A program made the translations under genes and the position numbers. This document shows, one piece after another, positions 25,445 to 34,433 of a DNA stretch of 58,152 nucleotides. Location of the stretch: contig JACRBG010000025.1 in NCBI GenBank assembly GCA_016234595.1, positions 1 to 58,152 of the forward strand, in the 5' to 3' direction. Source of the stretch: Chloroflexota bacterium (GTDB taxonomy: Bacteria; Chloroflexota; Anaerolineae; Aggregatilineales; J027). The notes beneath the pieces were generated by a model, which saw only the letters and a list, made by a program, of their open reading frames with translations, did not search any database and was not told the DNA's origin. Within the stretch, counting starts at the first letter, position 1. Each line of letters opens with the position of its first letter.

Positions 25445-26674
25445 ATGTTTCGTAGATTAGTTACTCTCAGCCTTTTGTTAGTCGTCGTATTGGGTGTTAT
25501 GCCCCATCACAGCCAAGCCCAAGACAGCGTGACTGTCACCTATTTCACGTTCTCGGCTGCTCCCGATCATCTTGCTGATTTGGACACGATTATTGCCGCT
25601 TTTGAAGCCGAAAATCCCACCATCAACGTCGAAGTCGAATCGGCCCCCTTTGCCGATTATTTCACCCTACTGCAAGGTGATTTTGTGGCGGATGATGCCC
25701 CCGACGTGTTCGAACTCAACTATGAAAACTTTGTCAGCTATGCCGCCAATGATGTACTGCTGGATTTGAGCGACAGCCTCAGCACTGATGCCCCCTACTA
25801 CCCCGCCGCGTTGGGAGCGTTCCAGTATGAAGACCAACAACTGGCCCTGCCCGAAAGTTTCTCGACTGTGTTGTTGTTCTATAATGCCGACCTATTTGAC
25901 CAAGCTGGTATTGAATATCCTACCGCTGAATGGACATGGGAAGACGCCATGACTGCCGCCGCCGCCATTCGCGGGTTGGGCGAAGATACATGGGGTATCT
26001 ATTCCCCCGTGCAATTCTGGGAATTCTATAAGAAGGCGGGTCAAAACGACTGTGCATTCTTCAATGAAGATATGACCGAATCCACCATTAACGCCCCCGA
26101 ATGTGTGCAGGCGTTGGAAACTATGCTCAGTTTCATCAATGAAGACGTAATGCCCGACCCAGTTGAACAAGCGGGGGTGTCTCCGGAAGAACTGTTCCAA
26201 AATGGTCAATTGGGCATGGTCGTAACGGGTATTTGGATGTTCAGCGCGTTTGCCGAAGTGCCTTTCAATTGGGACGTTCAGCTTGAACCCGGCCTCGCCC
26301 ACAAAGGTCATCATTTCTTTGCCAATGGCGTCGCCGTTGCCAAGGACACCGAACACCCAGCCGAAGCCGCAGCTTGGGCACAATACCTGACCTCCAGTGA
26401 AACCGCCGCCACGGTGCGGGTTGCCACGGGCTGGGAACTGCCTGCTCTCGACAAACCCGAATATTTCGCTGCCTATCTGGAACAAACCCCGCCCGCCAAT
26501 CGTGCTGCCGTGTTCCAAGCACTGGAAAGCCCGATTGTGCCGCCCGTGATTGTTCGCCAAAACGAAATGCAAGATACGGTTAACGCCTTACTGGAAGCGG
26601 TGGTCAACGGTGAACTTGATCCGCAAACCGCCCTCGATACGGCTAAAGATGAACTGGATGCGCTTGTACAGTAA
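25445..26674 (+). CDS. Oligosaccharide-binding protein of an ABC transporter
   Basis: A 409-residue exported binding protein of the SBP_bac_1 family. The signal peptide (MFRRLVTLSLLLVVVLGVMPHH, cleavage near SQAQ-DSV) lacks a lipobox cysteine. The mature part starts VTVTYFTFSAAPDHLADLDTI, with the typical F-E-A-E-N-P-T-I-N-V segment. A strong AGGAGG box (25435-25440) precedes ATG 25445, consistent with high expression. Neighbouring GH15 and GH31 genes point to alpha-linked gluco-oligosaccharides as ligand. Confidence 0.92.
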   Translation: MFRRLVTLSLLLVVVLGVMPHHSQAQDSVTVTYFTFSAAPDHLADLDTIIAAFEAENPTINVEVESAPFADYFTLLQGDFVADDAPDVFELNYENFVSYAANDVLLDLSDSLSTDAPYYPAALGAFQYEDQQLALPESFSTVLLFYNADLFDQAGIEYPTAEWTWEDAMTAAAAIRGLGEDTWGIYSPVQFWEFYKKAGQNDCAFFNEDMTESTINAPECVQALETMLSFINEDVMPDPVEQAGVSPEELFQNGQLGMVVTGIWMFSAFAEVPFNWDVQLEPGLAHKGHHFFANGVAVAKDTEHPAEAAAWAQYLTSSETAATVRVATGWELPALDKPEYFAAYLEQTPPANRAAVFQALESPIVPPVIVRQNEMQDTVNALLEAVVNGELDPQTALDTAKDELDALVQ

Positions 26675-26694
26675 TTAAATCTCCTCTCTTCGCT

Positions 26695-26722
26695 CCTCGC
26701 CTCAATGCCCATTGGGGCGAGG
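26695..26722 (+). other. Strong intercistronic hairpin after the binding-protein gene
   Basis: CCTCGCCTCAAT (26695-26706) pairs with ATTGGGGCGAGG (26711-26722) around a four-base loop, with one G-T wobble. No T-run follows, so it probably stabilises the upstream message or only partly terminates before the GH15 gene. Confidence 0.6.
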
Positions 26723-26780
26723 GGCCAACCCTGTGTAAGGCACAAGCCACAAGACAGATACAGAAGGTGGAAAACCGATT

Positions 26781-27860
26781 ATGACCCACTTACACGACGC
26801 TAGTATTCGTATCATTCGCGCCGGACAAGCCTCCGGTGGGGGGTATGTGGCCTCACCCACCTTTTCGCAATATGGCTATTCATGGTTGCGGGATGGCACA
26901 TGGATTGCCTACGCGATGGATGTGGTGGGCCAACACGATAGCGCCCGTCGTTTTTATGAATGGGTGGGGCGCACCCTGAGCAATTACCAAGCTCATGTGG
27001 CTGATTTAGTGGCTAAATTAGGACGTGGCGAGACCCTGCTAGAGAGCGATTATCTTCCGACCCGTTTTACCTTAGATGGCGCACAGGAAGCCGATGAGTG
27101 GCCCAATTTTCAATTGGATGGTTATGGCACGTGGTTATGGGGGGCAGTGGAACATATCCGATTAACCGATGCACCCGATTTTTGGCAGAAATTACGACCC
27201 GCCATTACCCTAACGGTTGCCTATTTAAACGCCTTATGGCAGTCACCCAATTATGATTGTTGGGAAGAACACCGCGACCAAATCCACATGAGTACGCTTG
27301 CCGCGATCTACGGTGGATTGAAGGCTGTTCAACAGATCGAACCCATGCTCGTGCCCAACCAGCTACCCCATCATATTCGCACCTATGCCCTGCAACATGG
27401 TATCGCCAGCGAGGGGCACTTCATGAAATATCTAGGCAATGCCGAAGTGGATGCCAATTTATTATGGACGGCCCTGCCCTATGGTCTGGTGGACATCCAC
27501 GACCCCATTTTTACCAAGACGCTGGCTAAAATTGAGCGCGATTTGCATTATCCTGACGGTGGGGTTTATCGCTATCGGGCTGATGTCTATTACGGCGGTG
27601 GCGAATGGCTCCTGCTGGCGGCATGGCTTGGTTGGGCCTATGTTGAATTAGGTCGTCGCAGCGAAGCCCAGCAAATTTTGCATTGGATTGAAGCCCAAGC
27701 CTATCCCACTGGCGAGATGCCGGAGCAAGTTTCTGAACATCTGCTGGCGGCAAGTCATTATCCGGGTTGGGTCGAACGGTGGGGCACATCGGCCTGCCCA
27801 TTGCTGTGGTCACATGCCATGTATTTAATCTTGGAAACACTATTAAAGGGAACCGTATGA
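26781..27860 (+). CDS. Glycoside hydrolase family 15-like (glucoamylase/glucodextranase type)
   Basis: A 359-residue protein with the alpha/alpha-barrel pattern of GH15 catalytic domains: WLRDGT (35-40), QLDGYGTWLWG, then YDCWEEHRDQIHMSTLAAIYGGL with the candidate general acid near Glu162-163, and a C-terminal PTGEMPEQ segment with a candidate base. GH15 enzymes release glucose from the non-reducing ends of alpha-glucans. There is no signal peptide, so it probably acts on imported oligosaccharides in the cytoplasm. It lacks the N-terminal beta-sandwich of full-length bacterial glucoamylases. It overlaps the GH31 gene by four bases. Confidence 0.85.
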   Translation: MTHLHDASIRIIRAGQASGGGYVASPTFSQYGYSWLRDGTWIAYAMDVVGQHDSARRFYEWVGRTLSNYQAHVADLVAKLGRGETLLESDYLPTRFTLDGAQEADEWPNFQLDGYGTWLWGAVEHIRLTDAPDFWQKLRPAITLTVAYLNALWQSPNYDCWEEHRDQIHMSTLAAIYGGLKAVQQIEPMLVPNQLPHHIRTYALQHGIASEGHFMKYLGNAEVDANLLWTALPYGLVDIHDPIFTKTLAKIERDLHYPDGGVYRYRADVYYGGGEWLLLAAWLGWAYVELGRRSEAQQILHWIEAQAYPTGEMPEQVSEHLLAASHYPGWVERWGTSACPLLWSHAMYLILETLLKGTV

Positions 27861-30151
27861 CCGAGGTCATTCATATTCCACTTGGGCAAGAACATCCCTA
27901 TGAACAAGGGCCAGAGGAGCGTTTTCCACGTCACCCCCTCAGTGGTGAGCCATTTACGGTCGGGATAGTCACCCGTCCGCCCGACGTCGTCAAAAAGGTC
28001 GTTGTCCATAGTCAGCTAGACGACCAGAGTCAAACCCCTGTCCCGGCGCAACGGTTGGATCATTGGCAGCCTGAATTTGAACATGGGGTCGGCGTGGAAC
28101 TATTGGCGCGGCGGGTACATATTGAACAGGATGTTTGGCAGGCTCAGTTAACGGCCCCACCCCTCGGCGCGAAGCTAACATATTGGGTCGAGGCCGATGG
28201 GGTAAAAGGCCCCCAGCATGAAATGATAGGCGTGGCATGGCAGAGCGCCCCGGCCAGTTCCGAAGTGCACCCGCTCGAAACAGGCCTCTGGGAAATGAAC
28301 ATTGCCCCCGATGGGATCGCCTGCTCCACGATTGGCGGCCTGCCCGATTTACAAAAAGTCGAATGGCTGACGGATGGGGTTAAAGCGCGACGGGTGCGCC
28401 TGACCTTTAATTGCCCGCCTGATGAAGCGTTTTTTGGCTTGGGTGAGCGCTACAACGCCCTCAATCAGCGTGGGCAGGTGATGGATGTGCGCTGTTATGA
28501 GCAATATAAAACGCAGGGTAAACGCACCTATATGCCCATGCCATTTTTACTCTCTTCCAATGGCTATGCGGTTTATGTAGAGAGTGCCCGCTGGATGCAA
28601 TTTGACCTCGCCGCCTCCGCCCCTGATAGATGGACACTTGATGCTGAACTTGGCCCAGATGAAAAATTGCGTCTGGTCTGGTTTCAAAATAGCGATCCGT
28701 TGGAAATTATCGGACGTTTTAGCCGCTTGACCGGGCAACCCGTTTTGCCCCCCTTATGGGCTTTTGGCTTATGGATGAGCGCCAATGAATGGAATTCGCA
28801 AAAACGGGTGCTGCACGAGGTCGCCCAAACCGAATTGCATGAAATTGATGCCTCGGTGCTGGTGATTGAAGCGTGGAGCGATGAAACAACCTTCTATATC
28901 TGGAATGATGCCGCATATCAGGCCGTTCCCGGTGACCAAGCCCTGAGCTATAGCGATTTCACCTTCCCGCCCGAAGGCAAATGGCCCAACCCGCAAGCGA
29001 TGGTGGATACCCTACATGAAAAAGACATCCACCTGATTTTATGGCAGATTCCGGCGCTGAAAAAAATAGACGCTCCCCACCCCCAACATGACCACGATTG
29101 GGCCTATTTTGAGCAGCAAGGTTTTGGGGTGCGTGAGGCCGATGGGAGTCTCTATAAAATCCGCCCATTCTGGTTTCGTAATGGCTACTTGTGGGACGTG
29201 ACCAATCCCGCAGGCATCCAGTGGTGGCTGAATAAACGCGCCTATCTATTGGATGAACTTGGCATTGATGGCTTTAAAACCGATGGCGGCGAACATTTAT
29301 GGGGAGCCGCTACCCGCTTTTTTGATGGTCGGGGTGGCGATGAATTGTGGAATCTTTACCCCCTGCTCTACACCAAAGCCTATTATGAATTTGCCAATCA
29401 AAAGCGCAATGGGGATGCATTATTGTTCAGTCGAGCTGGCTTTGCGGGTTCACAAGCATTTCCCGCGCATTGGGCCGGTGACGAAAATTCGACATGGGAA
29501 GCCTTCCGCGCTTCGATTGTGGCAGGATTATCGGCGGGGATTTCGGGCATCCCGTTTTGGAGTTGGGACATCGGCGGGTTTAGTGGCGAATTGCCAAGCG
29601 CTGAACTCTATCTGCGCGGCACAGCGATGGCGACTTTCTGCCCAATAATGCAATACCATGCCGAGTACAATTCGCACCGTGTACCCAGCCGCGACCGCAC
29701 CCCATGGAATATGCAAGAACAAACCGGACACCCCCGCCTGATTGAAATCTTTCGCTACTTTAACAATGTGCGGCGCAATCTGATGCCCTATATTTGGCAA
29801 GAGGCCCAGTGGTCAGCCGAAACGGGTCAGCCAATGATGCGTGCTCTGCGACTGTGGGACACCACCCAGTCCGATTATGCCTACTATTTTGGGCGCGATT
29901 TGCTGGTATACCCCGTTGTCCAGCCCGATATGAGTGAGATGCTGATTGAGTTGCCCGAAGGTCAATGGGTGGATTTATGGACACACCAGCCCTACCAAGG
30001 GGGGCGTAGTTATGTCATTGCTACGCCGGTGGATTCGATCCCCGTATTTGTCCGTGCCGGCGTCAAACTGCCAGTTGTTTGGGGCGAACATGGTACATGG
30101 GGCGACCGTGTCCCCCTTACCAACACCCCTACCGATCGCTTGGAATTCTAA
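27857..30151 (+). CDS. Glycoside hydrolase family 31 alpha-glucosidase/alpha-xylosidase
   Basis: A 764-residue cytoplasmic glycosidase. The GH31 nucleophile is Asp476 in GFKTDGGEH and the acid/base is Asp542 in WAGDENSTW. The upstream part contains the N-terminal beta-sandwich with PDEAFFGLGERYNALNQRG. ATG 27857 lies in the ATGA overlap with the GH15 stop, so this start is preferred over an upstream in-frame one that runs into the GH15 gene. Whether it cleaves alpha-glucosides or alpha-xylosides cannot be settled by motif; the GH15 partner favours glucosides. Confidence 0.93.
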   Translation: MTEVIHIPLGQEHPYEQGPEERFPRHPLSGEPFTVGIVTRPPDVVKKVVVHSQLDDQSQTPVPAQRLDHWQPEFEHGVGVELLARRVHIEQDVWQAQLTAPPLGAKLTYWVEADGVKGPQHEMIGVAWQSAPASSEVHPLETGLWEMNIAPDGIACSTIGGLPDLQKVEWLTDGVKARRVRLTFNCPPDEAFFGLGERYNALNQRGQVMDVRCYEQYKTQGKRTYMPMPFLLSSNGYAVYVESARWMQFDLAASAPDRWTLDAELGPDEKLRLVWFQNSDPLEIIGRFSRLTGQPVLPPLWAFGLWMSANEWNSQKRVLHEVAQTELHEIDASVLVIEAWSDETTFYIWNDAAYQAVPGDQALSYSDFTFPPEGKWPNPQAMVDTLHEKDIHLILWQIPALKKIDAPHPQHDHDWAYFEQQGFGVREADGSLYKIRPFWFRNGYLWDVTNPAGIQWWLNKRAYLLDELGIDGFKTDGGEHLWGAATRFFDGRGGDELWNLYPLLYTKAYYEFANQKRNGDALLFSRAGFAGSQAFPAHWAGDENSTWEAFRASIVAGLSAGISGIPFWSWDIGGFSGELPSAELYLRGTAMATFCPIMQYHAEYNSHRVPSRDRTPWNMQEQTGHPRLIEIFRYFNNVRRNLMPYIWQEAQWSAETGQPMMRALRLWDTTQSDYAYYFGRDLLVYPVVQPDMSEMLIELPEGQWVDLWTHQPYQGGRSYVIATPVDSIPVFVRAGVKLPVVWGEHGTWGDRVPLTNTPTDRLEF

Positions 30152-30154
30152 AAC

Positions 30155-30195
30155 AAAAGAAGGGCTACCACCATCTATGGAGTGGCCCTTCTTCG
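30155..30195. terminator. Bidirectional terminator between convergent genes
   Basis: AAGAAGGG (30157-30164) pairs with CCCTTCTT (30186-30193), with inner pairing between CCACC and GGAGTGG. An A-rich stretch on the left (AAACAAAA) gives a T-run for the minus-strand transcript. It separates the GH31 gene (+) from the TAP-like hydrolase gene (-). Confidence 0.7.
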
Positions 30196-30205
30196 ATGGT
30201 GTAAT

Positions 30206-32089
30206 TTACTGCGCGAAGGTTAATGAGGCTGTCACGGGTTGGAGGATGTTGTTTATGGCATCTTCTAAGCCCGTCGCCGTTGTTTGTAGGCCCGTCAGGT
30301 AGATTTGCCCATTGACGTTGGCGGCGGCGATCATTGAACCAGTATCGCCATCAATCACCTGATAAACTGACCATGTGTTGTCTCCTAGGGGCACATCACC
30401 GAGTTTTTCAGGGGTGGGTAATCCCACTGAGGAGGCAAAAGCCATCACGGCGTCCTCAACATTGTCCCCCGGCATCGCCATAATGACCAAGACGGTGCCA
30501 TCCAACGGATTGACATAAACCCCTTTATCGGCCTCTGTCCAACCATCGGGGAGTTGGGCCGTCACCCCAATATCGGGCAGCGTGTGTTCGGAGAATGTTA
30601 GGGCGCTCCCCGCCGCGGCAAATACGGTTTCGGTCGCCACACAACTGGTATCTGGTGCGGTGTAGGGATCATTCATAAACTCGCCCATCAGAATCAATGA
30701 GCACGCCCCAAACACCCCATGCGCCGTATCGGCAAACTCAACCAGATAGCTGGTGGTGAAATTATCAGCGACTATCGCCCCAAATTCTGGTGGCTTGTTG
30801 CTGTCGAACTTGCCTTCCATAATCAGAATTGGCACATCACTGGTAATGACTGGCCCTTCGGCCACTGGCGCAACATCCCACACCTTGCACAAATCAATAT
30901 TGAACTGGATTTGGTCGTACAAAGCGTCCACCACCTGTAGATAAGCCGTGTCTTTGGCAGCCGTCTCTTGGGTCAGGCCCGAGGTTTCGGAGCAAACCAC
31001 CGATTCGTACAGCCCATCGGCATAGTCAGCATCATTGCTGTACAAACCCGGCACACGCGCCAACACATAACTGTAATCCCCGTTGGCGATGTCAAACATC
31101 ACACTGGGCAGGATTTCCACATTGGTAAACTCATTCGCCAAAATCGAGACGACCACATCGCCTGTCAACATCCAATCAATCGTTTCGCCCGTCGTAGGAT
31201 CAGTGATTTGTACCGAGGCTGGGGTGTCATTGAGTTGTTGAATCGTATTCCAGTAGACCGTCTCTAAATCAGGATAGGTGCTACTGCACATGGTATCCGC
31301 CGCGCACGCCTCAAAAAAACGACGATAGGCATTGCTAACAATGTCATAGATGTTGAAAAACACATCGCCGATATAAGCGGTTGGGAAAGTGCCACTGTCG
31401 GTCATCACCGTGCGAACACCTTCAGGATGTTGGCGCAGGACGTATTGGGCCATAATGCCACCCCCAGAAACACCCCAGAGATTATATTCTGTATAACCCA
31501 GCGCTTGCATAACCATTGGCACATCGGCAGCCCGCTCTGGATTGTTATAGGCGTTGAGGTTGACACCTTCGCTAATCAGTCGTTCCCGACAGGAAGTATA
31601 GGCTTCGAGTTTGATGGCGTTGATTTGGTCAAGCGACTCCCCAAAATGACCTTCCAAAGCCGCCGCGATTTCGGGACAGCGCAATTCAGGGTCGGCCCCC
31701 GGTGTCCCACGTTCCGTCATCAGCACAATATCCCGATTTTGGTTAATCAAGGCCGCTGTTTCGGAAGACATAATTGGTAGGAAATTAAGGATATTTGACC
31801 CCGGCCCGCCGTTAAACATGACCAAGGGATCAGGCGCACCACCCGCTTTTTTAATCACCGTCACTGCCAGACGAATTGTTTTGCCGGTCGGGTCACTGTG
31901 CAGTTCGGGCACTTCGACTGTGCCACAAATCAGATTTTCGCCGTCGACATAACCAACGGGGATTTGCACAGCACACGGATTGGGTACAAACACGGGGGTA
32001 AATGGCTCCTGCGCCTTGACCACAACAGAGATATTGAAACTGGCTAATGATAACGCCACGAGTAATGCAAGACCTAGACCTTTTTGCAT
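30206..32089 (-). CDS. Exported alpha/beta-hydrolase, TAP-like tripeptidyl peptidase type
   Basis: A 627-residue exported serine hydrolase. A signal peptide covers residues 1-26 (MQKGLGLALLVALSLASF..VVVKAQ). The oxyanion region MFNGGPGSN, nucleophile elbow GVSGGG (WGVSGGGIMAQY) and a C-terminal TAP-like segment ILIMEGKFDSNKPPEF with a later DTAHGVFG supply Ser, Asp and His. Streptomyces relatives are tripeptidyl aminopeptidases. About 120 further C-terminal residues form an extra beta-rich domain of unknown role. ATG 32089 has a GGAGGG box; a longer frame running back to 32377 lies in the kinase gene and is rejected. Confidence 0.85.
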   Translation of the reverse strand: MQKGLGLALLVALSLASFNISVVVKAQEPFTPVFVPNPCAVQIPVGYVDGENLICGTVEVPELHSDPTGKTIRLAVTVIKKAGGAPDPLVMFNGGPGSNILNFLPIMSSETAALINQNRDIVLMTERGTPGADPELRCPEIAAALEGHFGESLDQINAIKLEAYTSCRERLISEGVNLNAYNNPERAADVPMVMQALGYTEYNLWGVSGGGIMAQYVLRQHPEGVRTVMTDSGTFPTAYIGDVFFNIYDIVSNAYRRFFEACAADTMCSSTYPDLETVYWNTIQQLNDTPASVQITDPTTGETIDWMLTGDVVVSILANEFTNVEILPSVMFDIANGDYSYVLARVPGLYSNDADYADGLYESVVCSETSGLTQETAAKDTAYLQVVDALYDQIQFNIDLCKVWDVAPVAEGPVITSDVPILIMEGKFDSNKPPEFGAIVADNFTTSYLVEFADTAHGVFGACSLILMGEFMNDPYTAPDTSCVATETVFAAAGSALTFSEHTLPDIGVTAQLPDGWTEADKGVYVNPLDGTVLVIMAMPGDNVEDAVMAFASSVGLPTPEKLGDVPLGDNTWSVYQVIDGDTGSMIAAANVNGQIYLTGLQTTATGLEDAINNILQPVTASLTFAQ

Positions 32090-32180
32090 CTTGTTCCCTC
32101 CAAATGGGTTCACGATAGACTTATCGTAAACAAAATGAGTGGCAGGCCTTTGGTAAAATTGTGGCAAATTTGTGGCAATA

Positions 32181-33701
32181 TTACGCAGGTTTAAAAATTG
32201 GGAAATACACCCTAAAACAACTGCCGCTGTTGACCACACTTTCGACACTGACTCGCCCTTGCATGGCTTCAACCAACTGTTTGACCATTGCCAAACCCAA
32301 CCCACTACCTTCTTGTGAATAGTCCACCCGATAGGCCCGCCGCCAAATATTCGACAGTTCATCGGCGGCAATCCCAATACCCGTATCTTGGACGGCGATC
32401 TGCACCTCAGCCTCGATTGGTACGGCCCGCACCAGAATCATGCCCCCCGGTGGTGTCCAGCGCAACGCATTTTGTAGTAAATTGCGAATAATCTGGCTCA
32501 AGCGATCACTGTCAATCAAAATGAGGGGTAAATCGGCGGGTATCTCGCTATAGATTTCTACCTGTCGCAATTCCTGCGCGGCGGCATGGGTCACTGCGAC
32601 GATTTGTTCCAATAGCGGCTTAATGTGGGTGGGCATAAGTCGCAAAGTCAGGGTTAAGGATTCGTGTTGGGCCGCCTCAAAAAGATCATCGGTCAAGCGG
32701 CGCAGATGGTCAATTTCCTCTTTGATGCGGTTGGTTTGTGGGGAGGCGACCAGCGTATCTAAATAGACTTGTAGCGTGGCGATGGGTGTCCGCAAATCGT
32801 GCGAGATGCTGGCAACCATTTCGCGCTGCAATTTGGATAAGCCCGCAACGGTAGCCTGTTCCACCTGTAGTTTTTGGATGGTCTGGTGAAGCTGGCTGGT
32901 CATGCTATTATAGCGGGCTTGTAAACGGGCAATTTCATCTTCGCCTTCGACCTGTACTTGAACCGAATAATCCCCCTGCTCGACTAGGGCCGTCGCTTGT
33001 TCCAACACCATAATTCGGCGTACCAATTGCCGCGAGACGACATAGGCAAATAGTGCTGAAGGTGGCAGCACCAGCAGCAACACGGCCAAAGTCAATAGGC
33101 CCCCCACCGTGATATAGGGTTCGATGTTTTGAATATACGCGACCAACGTTAGGCCGTTTTTTTCCGAAGGCCTAAAAAACAACAAAATCTGGATGAACAA
33201 TACCGCCAATAGGCCGCTGAGAATTAATCCCTCCACGACCATCAGGTGAGCATGGGTCAATGACCACAAAAAATGGCGCTGGCGAAGGTGATTCCATTTG
33301 TACCAAAAACGGGCCAACAATCGTGCATTCGTGGCGATGACCAGTGTTCCCACCGTGGCAATGGAGAGATAGGTCGAGAACTGATTACGGGACGATCCAA
33401 ACAGCAAAACAATGACAGCCACGTTGAGGGTCATTAGCCCACATTGCGCCAAAATCAGTAAGGCCTCGCGCCAAAAAGGGCTAGGATACAGCCGTGTTGC
33501 CAAGATACAGGCCCCGAATGTATTGGCGAAGGAGACCGTATTCAGCAAAAATTGGGGTCGGGCATGGTTGCCCAGTGTGAACATGACCATCATCCATGCC
33601 AGCGGTAGCAAGGTGGATTCTAACAAGGCGCGGCGAGGTGGGGCTTTGAGCAGCAACAATGGACTTAGCCCTCGGCCTTCATGCGATAGCCCATCCCCCA
33701 A
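32181..33701 (-). CDS. Membrane sensor histidine kinase
   Basis: Up to 506 residues. The N-terminal half has several transmembrane helices with little extracytoplasmic sequence, suggesting an intramembrane or membrane-state sensor. Then come a HAMP domain (near RRIMVLEQATALVEQGDYSV), a HisKA domain with SISHDLRTP, and a HATPase with LLQNALRW, QDTGIGI and GSGLGLAMV. The gene overlaps the end of the response-regulator gene. TTG at 33659, with GAGGG upstream, is an alternative start that gives about 492 residues. It forms a two-component system with the regulator and precedes the TAP-like hydrolase gene by 91 bases. Confidence 0.9.
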   Translation of the reverse strand: MGDGLSHEGRGLSPLLLLKAPPRRALLESTLLPLAWMMVMFTLGNHARPQFLLNTVSFANTFGACILATRLYPSPFWREALLILAQCGLMTLNVAVIVLLFGSSRNQFSTYLSIATVGTLVIATNARLLARFWYKWNHLRQRHFLWSLTHAHLMVVEGLILSGLLAVLFIQILLFFRPSEKNGLTLVAYIQNIEPYITVGGLLTLAVLLLVLPPSALFAYVVSRQLVRRIMVLEQATALVEQGDYSVQVQVEGEDEIARLQARYNSMTSQLHQTIQKLQVEQATVAGLSKLQREMVASISHDLRTPIATLQVYLDTLVASPQTNRIKEEIDHLRRLTDDLFEAAQHESLTLTLRLMPTHIKPLLEQIVAVTHAAAQELRQVEIYSEIPADLPLILIDSDRLSQIIRNLLQNALRWTPPGGMILVRAVPIEAEVQIAVQDTGIGIAADELSNIWRRAYRVDYSQEGSGLGLAMVKQLVEAMQGRVSVESVVNSGSCFRVYFPIFKPA

Positions 33702-34366
33702 ACGGTCTCAATCGCGTCCCCGGCCTCACCTAGTTTTTTCCGCAGGCGCATGACCATGTAATCCACCGCACGGTCAGTTTGTTCATACTGACTTTCCCAG
33801 ATGACATCCATCAGATATTTACGGCTGAAAGCACGTCCGGGATAACGCAGCAAGAGGCGTAGCAATGCAAACTCCGTCGGGCTAAGGTCAACCGGACTAC
33901 CCTCGACCTCCACTTGCATGGCTTCTTCATCCAGAACAATGCCGCCATGTTGTAGACGTTGGACTGTTTTTTCTTGCCGATCTTGTTGCACTAACTGGGT
34001 GATGAGGTCAACCCGTCGCAGCATGGCCCGTAACCGCGCAATCAATTCGCGCATATTAAAAGGCTTGGTCAGATAATCATCCGCCCCGACCTCTAAACCC
34101 ACTACGCGATCGGTTTCATCGCTCCGGGCGGTCAGCATCAAGATGGGAGTGGCACTAGCTTGGCGCATTTGGCGTAACACATCCAACCCATCCATATCGG
34201 GCAACATCCAATCCAAAACGATCAAATCAAAAGCCTGTTCACCAAAAAGCGCGAGGGCTGTTTGACCATCGGCAGCATGAACAACCTGAAAATGGGCTTG
34301 GGTCAACTCAGTGACAATAGTCGTAGCAAGTTGGAGTGTATCTTCAACTAAAAGGACACGGTGCAT
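33665..34366 (-). CDS. OmpR/PhoB-family response regulator
   Basis: A 233-residue DNA-binding response regulator. The receiver domain has Glu8-Asp9, phosphoacceptor Asp52 (VLDWMLPDMDG), the MLTARS threonine and the YLTKPF lysine. The C-terminal winged-helix Trans_reg_C domain contains LSPTEFALLRLLLRYPG and the family ending RLRKKLGEAGDAIETVWGMGYRM. It is the partner of the downstream kinase. Targets are unknown; the neighbouring hydrolase is a candidate. Confidence 0.95.
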   Translation of the reverse strand: MHRVLLVEDTLQLATTIVTELTQAHFQVVHAADGQTALALFGEQAFDLIVLDWMLPDMDGLDVLRQMRQASATPILMLTARSDETDRVVGLEVGADDYLTKPFNMRELIARLRAMLRRVDLITQLVQQDRQEKTVQRLQHGGIVLDEEAMQVEVEGSPVDLSPTEFALLRLLLRYPGRAFSRKYLMDVIWESQYEQTDRAVDYMVMRLRKKLGEAGDAIETVWGMGYRMKAEG

Positions 34367-34433
34367 GGCATCTGACCCCGCGTACTCATTTTGGATATGT
34401 TAGATAGGAACGAGATTAACTCAATAGGCTTAT

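Noticed and set aside
25892-26572. 226-codon open frame on the minus strand
   Set aside because: It lies wholly antisense to the binding-protein gene, shows no family motif and looks like a by-product of codon bias.
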